Below are positions 52,501-61,686 of a stretch of DNA of 64,000 bases, in pieces. A model generated the notes under the pieces. That model was not told the DNA's origin and searched no databases. It saw only the letters and a program-made list of their open reading frames with translations. Each line of letters begins with the position of its first letter. Within the stretch, counting starts at the first letter, position 1. Origin of the DNA: Aldrovandia affinis (Eukaryota; Chordata; Actinopteri; Notacanthiformes; Halosauridae); NCBI GenBank assembly GCA_029706075.1, contig JAINUG010000026.1, positions 5,722,674 through 5,786,673 on the forward strand. The letters are read 5' to 3'. A program made the translations under genes and the position numbers.

Positions 52501-55500
52501 TCTTGTTCATCGGCTGACTTACCGAGTGAGTGGCTCTTGCAGTAACGTTTTATTTGTTTTTTTATTTTTATTTTTAATGCAAGTTCTCTGCATTTTTTTT
52601 CGCTGGCTTGTATCTCGGTCTGGCAGTGGAAATGGTGTTTCCTTTTCCTGTCTCTTGACCTCTAACCTATGATTTCCTGCCCTCTCTCCTTTCTCCCCTC
52701 TGCCTTTCAGGAAGACAGTGAGAGGTACTCCCGCCACTCACGGAGAAACACCTCGGTCTGTATCCTCTCTCTCTCACCTCTGGCCCCTTCTCTCTTTCTC
52801 CCTCTCTCTTTCTCTCCCTCCCTCTCCCATCTATCTTTCTATCCCACTCGGCCTGCTTCTTGTCATTATTGGGAATGACGCATGCTCTATCGCAGCCCAA
52901 AGGGACTGTTACGTGCACTGTGGTGTCATTTCATTTGTTCAATACGTTTTTGATTGGTAGCACAAGGTAGCTCCACCCATCAGGGTTTCGTGAAGCCTCA
53001 GTCACCAACAAGCAAATGTGTAATGTGTTTGTCTTACTTTGTAAGCGGCTTTCACCTGTGCACCTTTTGCTTTCTTTTCATATGTCACATTTACACATTT
53101 GTACTGGACAGAAACGTTCTCAGGAAGATTGTTTGGTTGTGCCATTGTTTCAGTATGATAAGCCGGTTTAAGCCTGTCTGTGGTGACTGGTAAGTCATGG
53201 CCCAATCCCTAGGCTCAAGTGAGGAGTCCTGGCCTATGGAGTTCCGCCCCGATGACTTTAGTCTCCACCCCCCAGAGTCCAGTTCCCACCCCCCTGTGGC
53301 CCCAACTGTGTATACAGTACACAGTTTGAACACGCATTTACAATATTCATGTAATGGGGTTTTTCTTATATATTGCATGCTGTGTATTTGATTGTCTTTT
53401 TCTTGCTCTCTCCCCCTCTCCCTCTGTGCCTCCCTCACCCTCTTTCCCAGATCTCGGACGATGAGGAGCGGATGTCGGTGGGGAGTCGAGGCAGTCTGAG
53501 GGTCAGTATCTCAGCGTCCCTTCCTTTTCTCTCACGGCTCAAAAGGAATAGCGCCCCCTAGGCCAGGACGTCATGGGTCAGCGTGTCACTCACGCAATCG
53601 GTCAACCGATCTATCAGCAAATCAACTTAAATAGTTAAACAGAGCTCAGTCGACATTCGTCCTGTGTTACGCTGAAGAAAGACGTTAAAGCAGGCGTAAC
53701 ATGAATTGTACGGAAAAAGAAGAGCGGTGAATTATCCTACCGTGGGACAACAGCGAACGTAACCGCTCTGAATGAGGGATGAGATCCCACGAGGCATTGT
53801 TTAGATTAAGCGGTCTTCTGATTGGTCACGGTCTTGCTCTGTGTGTGTGTGTGGGGGGGGGGTTGGTGGTGTGTGGTGTGATCCTCTTGGTCCCATGATG
53901 GGTTGTGACCCACAACACACGCCATTTCAGGCGTTCCATGAAGATTCCTCTTTGATCCAGACGGCCCAGTTTATATTGGTTGGGGCCTGACCCATTTGCC
54001 CGTGCTTGTTCAGGAGTTATTATTAATGGCCTCTTCACCAGACAGACAGCACTTTCAGTGTTAAGAACACAGAGCTGACCATCCGGTGAGGCTATAGAAT
54101 CTGTGGTGGTGCTTAAGCCACTGGTGGCCTCTTGAATGTCGATGACTGAGAGAGCAAGCCAATGGGTAGGCCTTCCCTGACTTTCCCCCCTGACGTCTCT
54201 CCGCACAGTCGGACCTGGACCCCGCAGGAGCCTATGGCGGGGCAAGCGCCGGGGTAAGAAGTGGGTGGAGAGGGAGTGGGTCGGAGTACGACCGCCAATC
54301 TAACCCCCAGACCAGATCGACAGGTGGCCTTGTATGATCACATGGACTCAGAGAGAGGGTGTGCCCTAGCGCGCTTCAATGGCACACTCCGTCACAAAGG
54401 TCACAGGTTTGATCTACCCCAGGAAACACTGCGATAATACAATTTACTTATGTTACATATTACATGATTGCTATTTTATATTACTAGTGTAATACTGTGA
54501 GAATACCGTCCTTTTTTCATGTATATAAATACACGGTGTATAAAAGCCATAGAGCATGGCACCCTGGTTGAGGACATTTACTAAGAAAATGATGTAAGCG
54601 TGGAGTTTATTCGGATTGACACATTTATGTTATCGCCTACACATATTTCAGCCCTAACGGCCCCACGTGATCATACATGGCCCGAGTCTCCTGTTGTGTG
54701 TGATATTAATCAGTGTGAGTGATCTGAGGACTTTAACATGCGACCGCAAGCACGGTGTGAAAAGTTTCTGTCGGACGGAGGATGTAATACAACGCAGTGG
54801 TGGCCTTGAGTGGCCTGCCGCGATAACAGGCAGTCGTGATCAAAAAACTAATGCACATCATGGATTTGGTCCATTATTGACTGACTGTTTGCTATGCTCT
54901 CACCCGCAAATCTCGACTGTTTTGTGTTTTCTTTCATGCGACAATTGAAGAGCACACAGGAGTACGTTATAGCTGAGCGATACTGGCAGGGCCTTCGTTT
55001 CATATTGACGTTCGGGGGGTTATGACTCAAAGTTACTATCAGTTATTTGTAAGCTTTAGTTCCTCAACTGACAACACCCACCCACACAGTTGGCCTGCAG
55101 TGACTCTCTGGCTAGCTTCTCCAATACAAACACAGGCCAAAAGCTGCTCAGAGTTGGTCGATTTTCTCTTACTGGCCGCGGCTCTAAAATGAAAACGCTT
55201 CTTTTTACAGACGAGGGGGTTTTATTTTTATCATGGAAAAACACGGTGGACGTGTCAGAATGTGCTGAGGAAGCAGGGTTTTTCTCTCCCCTGAGCTGAA
55301 AATAGCCCTCTGCGTGCGACAGCACCATCTAGTGTTCGCATTAGAAAACGCGCCGCTGTACCTGTGCCACCACTGCGCTGCCGTTGATGAGGCATATATT
55401 CGCGCGTCGGAGGCAGCATGGCTGCATGCATGTTTTACGTGTGGAGTGTGTCCTTACAAGCGTGCGTGCGATAGCTTGTGGGACTGCAGCTGTTGACATT

Positions 55501-58500
55501 TAAAAGGTGTTCGTAATGTCCAGCAGTTTGATTGGTTCCAGGCTCAATTGAGAGCTGAAACAGGATGGTTTTGGCAAGGCGGGGATGGTTAACAGCCCAG
55601 ATTCAGGCTGTTCACCTCTGAGGGCCTGAATTACCTATTGACCTTGTGAAAGTAGCCTGTAGATGGTAGCATGTGAACCCTGGATTGGCTCAAACTGCTG
55701 CACGCGGGCCGCACACCGCCCCGCCATTGCATAGACCGTGTCCCCTCCCACCTCTCACTCCGCTGTCCCCTCCTACGCTCCCCCCCCCCCACAGGGATCC
55801 ACTCTCTCGCTGAAGAAGTCCAAAAAGAAGAAGAAGAAGCACTCCAAGGCCGTACGTAGCGATGCACAAACAAGCAGCGCTCCAGTCGCGCTCTGACCAG
55901 CGACACTAACACGGAACTCGATTTGCTGTCTCGTGTGTCTCTCGCAAACATTTGAGCTCACACCTCAGCTTAACCCAAAGTCTCTGTTAGAGTGAAATCC
56001 TGCCCTCTTACATTTTACATGTTAAGCATTTAGCAGACGCTCTTATCCAGAGCGACTTACAAGATGTGCTTAAATACATGATAGGAACAATCATAGTTCG
56101 CGCAAGAGATCAGTGCAGTAATACAGCGATAGACATCATTGCAGGCAGCTGCGTACCATACCTGTAACACTGGGAAGGAAAAGGTTAGTCCATTTAATTT
56201 TTTTAAAAATTATATGGAGTAAGCAGGGATGCATGGTGTTGTGCAAGTAGGCAGTGGTGATGACAATTAGCTAGATGTACAGAATTCAGTGGTAGTGGAG
56301 TCTGAAAAGGTGGGTTTTGAGTCTCTTGCGGAAGATTGCAAGTGAAGTGCAGCTTTGCCTTTGATTCGCCATGTCACTTTCAAGGTACTGTTCTTTCCGC
56401 AAGCTGAAAAATACTGCACGGATGGCTTTTCACTGTATGCAGAGCTGCAGTCAAAAGTCCGTATGGGAGGTGGGCGGTGGGGGAGCTAACTCCGCCCTCA
56501 CACGCCCGGTGGCTATTTTATGACCTGCGGCTCTTTTGATTCATACATTTAGTCTATTTATTTTCATTTCTCTTATTTTGTGTGACAGTTTCGGTGTTCC
56601 ACATTGTGAACATGCACTCATTGGTTTTGTTTTTATTCTTCCCGACAGAGCAATGGCTTTGAGGATGGGTACAGCGCGATATCCAGTCGGGTCAGTAGCG
56701 CCACCTACTGTGTGTCACTTCACAATGCAGTCGGATCCGAACGCGCAACCACGTTCCAATAAGGCCGTGTGGCAAAATGTGCAGACTGCATGACGCACAG
56801 TTTTTTTGAGCGGCAAGATTAAAGCGTACACGGCGCATTGCAGATTCTACAGGGTTTCAGATCGTGTTTGGCATGCTGTGGGGTTTCCTTGGGCGCTGCG
56901 TCGCATGCTCTGTTCACCTTTGCTTTACCGGAGCCTCTCTCTCCCCTCCGTGCGTCCAGAGCTCGAGGCTGAGTGACGAGAGCAAAGTGTCCAGATCGTC
57001 CAGACTCGAACTGCAGATGGTGGGTGGCCTCCGTCCCCTTCAGGCGCCTGTCCCCCGTTTGTCCACTAACCTCCTCTCTGTCCCGCTGGGGGTGACACGT
57101 CCTGCTCCACGCGCGCGCATCGCATACCCGACTGGCACTCTACTCACACGTCCCTGTTTGTTGTCTCGTTGATGCCGAAGTGCGTGCCTCGCAGAGCTCC
57201 TGCCCAGAATCCCCTGTGGCAGTGACTTTCGGTTGTCATGCTCCCTTTTATTATAAACCCTCCCCCGAGGGTCACCCTCTCTTAAGGGAATACGTTACTA
57301 GGCACCCTCTAAGCACTACCCACACAGGAGAAGCATGGGTTTAAGGTTTTGCTCTGAGTAGTTTGTGCTCAGTTGCTACTGGTGTTGCATGTGTGGAATC
57401 TTCTACATCACTCCCTGCACTGGCTTCAGTATCGTTGTACAGCAGTACAGGTGGTGTATGCTGGTAGGAGCAATGTCACAATTTATCTGATATTGCTTTC
57501 TCTGAGTAGTTGACCCTTCGGGTAATTTCTTGCTCCCTCTGTGTCTCTTGTTTCCTCGTCCTTTTTGCCTGTGTCTTGTGGCTTTCCCAAAGTTTTGCAG
57601 TGTCTTTTATAACTGACAGTGTTGTCTGATTCTCTCTCCCCCCCCTTCCCCCTTTCTATCTCTCTCTTACTTTCTCTGTCTCTTAATCTCTCTCTTTGTC
57701 TCTGTCTCTGTCTTGCTGTCTCTCTCTCTCTCTCTCTCTCTGTCTCTTTCTCGATCTCTCTCTCGCTCTCTGTCTCTTGTTCTCTCGCTCTGTCTCTCTC
57801 TCGCTCGCTCTGTCTCGGTGTCTCTCGCTCGCTCCGTCCGGGTTTGGATCTCTGCAGGGAAACTACAGCTCCTCCGACTTGTACAGCACCAACAGCCTTC
57901 CCTCCGCCCGACTGCAAAGCTCCACCCAGAACGGCTCCAGGGTCTGTCCCATTCTACCTTTCCTTCTCTCCCTTGCTCTGTCTCCGAACACTTCCTCTGC
58001 CCGTCTCTTTCTTTTATCCCTCTTTCCCTTTCACTCTCCCTTCGTTCCTTCGTTCATCCCCCAGGCCCGTTCCCTCCGCTCCCTGCTTTCCCTCTGCTCC
58101 CCCTGTCTTCTTTCACACCCCCCGCTTTTTTTATTCCGCCGCCGGTCCCCAACTCCACTCAGCACCCTGCTGCCGAGCATCACCCGTCCTTTTCCTCCTT
58201 TAACTATCCCTCCTTCTCTTCTCTTCCCTCCCTTTTCTTTGTTTTCGTGCTTTTGCTCTCCCTATTTCCCCCCCTTTTATGGTTTACTAACAACTGCAGC
58301 CACTAAACGAAAGAGCATGTTCAACGAAAGTGTGCGTTCAATGTTGTTATTCCCACCTATAATATAATGTAACTATATACAGCGTCACTTCTTACCACAC
58401 GAGTATGTGCTTTGCCTGTGGCTCGGGGAGAGGGTGATTTTGGGACATGTGTTTTGGGTATTTATGTGTGCATGTTTGCATTCCTCTCTCTCTTCCCCCT

Positions 58501-60046
58501 CTCTAGCCATCCCTGCTGTATAGCGACGCCCCCCACTCTCGAAGCCTCAGGGTTTGTGTTTCTCATCTCTGACCTCTGACGTTTTACATCGCCACCGTCA
58601 GCTCACCCGCCGTGCACGTTCACCCGCCGGCCCCGGAACTCTCCCGCTGAGTCGGGGGAGCGGCGGAAGTAGACGACGCCCATTTTTGCAGAAACGCCAC
58701 ACGCACGTCCACACACGCCGCCTACGGACAGCACTCTGTGACCCGACACACATCGTCATTCCCAGGCGTGCTTTCTCGGCGAAACTAGAAAATCTAAATT
58801 CACGACTCGTTGGTTACACGGTGTGAGTTATCTCCTGACACGCACGAGCACAGAGCACTAAATCCGAAGGCTGGAGCGTTACTGTGCTGGGGGTCGGGCC
58901 GAAGCAACTCAAGCAGCTCTGTGCCAATAGAGGACCACAGCCAACGCCCTCCGTGCTGTGGCACAATGGGACAGTGCGAGGGGTGTGCGTGCGCGGGTCG
59001 TCTGCCATGCTGGCCCCGGGCGCCGTGCCGGACTAGGAGCACCGCCCTGTGACATGCGTTTTGTCTTCCGTTTCCCCTCTCCCCCTCTCCTCATCGACCT
59101 ATTGAGAGTCAAAGAGAATTCTTCTGGGTTTTCATTTTTACCCCCATTGACAGTTAAGGAAAATGTTAAGGCATTTTAATGTGAATTTTACTTGTGACAG
59201 TAGAGTGAGATTTAATTTGACTGGTTCCCATAAGTCAGTGATTGACAGCAAGTGATTATGGGGTGGAACAAGCACATGATTTTTATGAACCAATCAAATT
59301 ACTTTGCTCTCCAGAGCAGAAAGCTACGATTGGTTCAGAGGGACACGGGGGGACATGTACAGAATGCAGTTGAGCTAAAGCATGCGATGCTATTCTTGAG
59401 ATAATATGCTACATACTGTATTTATGACAAAGTCTGCATGCAGATTTGATTCAGGTTTAGCAAACGTTTTGCATTACCTTGAAGATACAGTTTCATATTT
59501 TACAGCATGTATGTATAGGGATTTTGTCTTCACACAATGGAGAATAATTAGGCTTTATTTCTCTAAAATGGGATCGATATTAATGATAGTAATGTAAGCC
59601 GTTGCTTTAGGCTGGACTGTGTGTTCCTCTGTCCCACAGACAGTTTCTCTGGGTTTACTCCCAACCCCCCCTCCCAGCCAAGCTCCACCAGCCCAGTTTT
59701 GTAAAGGTTCTGAGGAGTTTTTGGTCTGGTTCATGTTTGCTCTAGGATTCATAATTCTCTCAGCACCTCACCCCACACTCCACTGCTGCACGTCCACTCC
59801 CTGTATTCCTGAAACAGAAACCCTGCCTGTTGCCTTAAACCATGTGTGTGTGAGTGTGTGTGAGTGTGTGTGTGCTTGGGTGGTGAACACTGACAGTGTG
59901 TGTATGTGTATGTTTGGTTGTATGTATGTGCGTGTATGTTGTATTATGTACCCTAAGAGCATAGGTGTTGCATGGGGGATGCTGACAGTGTGTGTGTGTG
60001 TGTGTGTTTTGTGTAGTGGACAGTTACAGTGTCTATATGTGTTTTC

Positions 60047-60085
<39 letters not shown>

Positions 60086-61651
60086 TTGGGAGATACGCTG
60101 AGATTGTGTTTGTGTGTGTGGTTTGTTGACTGTATGGTATGCTGAGTGTGTGTGTGTGAGAGAGAGAGAGTGTGTGTGTGTGGGGTACACTGAGAGTGTG
60201 TGTGTGTGTGTGTGGTATGCTTACAGTGTGTGTGTGTGTGTGTGTGTGTGTGAGTGTGTGTGGGGGGTACGCTGAGAGTGTGTGTGTGTGTATGTGTGTG
60301 TGTGTGAGAGAGAGAGTGTGTGTGTGTGGGGTACACTGAGAGTGTATGTGTGGTATGCTGACAGTGTGTGTGTGCCTGTGTGTGGGGGGTATTCTGAGAG
60401 AGTGTGTGTGTGTGTGTGTGTGGTATGCTGACAGTGTGTGTGTGTGTGTGTGTGGTATGCTGACAGTGTGTGTGTGTGTGTGGTATGCTGACAGTGTGTG
60501 TGTGTGTGTGTGTGTGGTATGCTGACAGTGTGTGTGTGTGGCTCTCTCCCGTCTGCAGGGTTCTGTGTATGAGGACAGCCCGTACAGCAGTGCACGGAGG
60601 GTTAGTGGCTCCAGCTCTCGCGCTGTAAGACCCCCTCCCCTCTCTCACCGAGGCATTTGGGATTGCGTGGCCCCGAGTGGCGTTCTCCTGCATGGTCGTT
60701 TTATGGGACCCGTCCCCTGTGGGTCTGGTGGCATGTGGAGTTGTTGTTGTTCCCCCAACACTAAGCAAATTCCTGTGCCTCTCAAGATATAAAATAATTT
60801 CAAGAACTTTAAAACTTCTGAATCCTTTTTAAGACCCAGATTTCTGACGGTCCTGATCAGCAAAATCTCCCTGTATGTTTTCTTTCTAACTACCCAGAGC
60901 ATGCTTTCACAAGAGTGGCTATTTGTTCTGTAAACTGGGAATGTTGTGAGATTAGTGTTGAATGTGCCTTTTGTTTGTGGGTGTATTGGGAGGGATTAAC
61001 ACGACACAATGTGCGCAACCTTAAAATACAGTATACACATTAAGTCCTATTGCAGGGTCAACCTATGTAATATACCATATTGTACATTGTCTTAACACTA
61101 TCGCAGGAAGGCGGTATAGATTGGTATATTTATATTATTTTTTATTTGAGGCCAACACACAGAGCAATAGAAGATGCAGTGTTCAATATCAATGGAAAGA
61201 AATTAGTTCTGTCCAATACATACAACTTGATACATAAACACATAGCCACCTGGCTGTGACTAAGCAACCCTAGGAATGGGAGTGTCAATCACAGACTGGC
61301 TGACTGACTTACTGATTGGCTGGCTGCCTGGCTGACTTATTGATTGACTTACTCATTGGCCGGCTGACTGATTGAGTAGCAGCCCCAAAGCAATGACAGT
61401 ACCTTCTTTTTTACCATCTTTTTTTTCTATCCTAAAGTGAAAATAACTTTTGTATGTCTTGTTTTTTTCCTCTTTAAAGCTTTAAATATGTAAATAGTAT
61501 GCACATTAAGATGTGTGCTAAGTAAGTGATGGAAGTGTGGCATGACTCCTGCTTGTTGACTAACCAGTTTCTCCTCTCCTATCTGTTCTGGTAACACAAG
61601 GCTCTCTCTTCATTCTCTTTCTTTCTGTCTTGTGTTTCTCTGTCTGCTGGC

Positions 61652-61686
<35 letters not shown>

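Noticed and set aside
57483..58367. Open frames of 140-220 codons around 57.5-58.4 kb
   Set aside because: They come from CT-rich microsatellite and pyrimidine-rich sequence; only 57858-57941 has splice borders and fits the gene.
59768..60768. His/Thr-rich 271-codon minus frame
   Set aside because: Translation of the GT microsatellite field.
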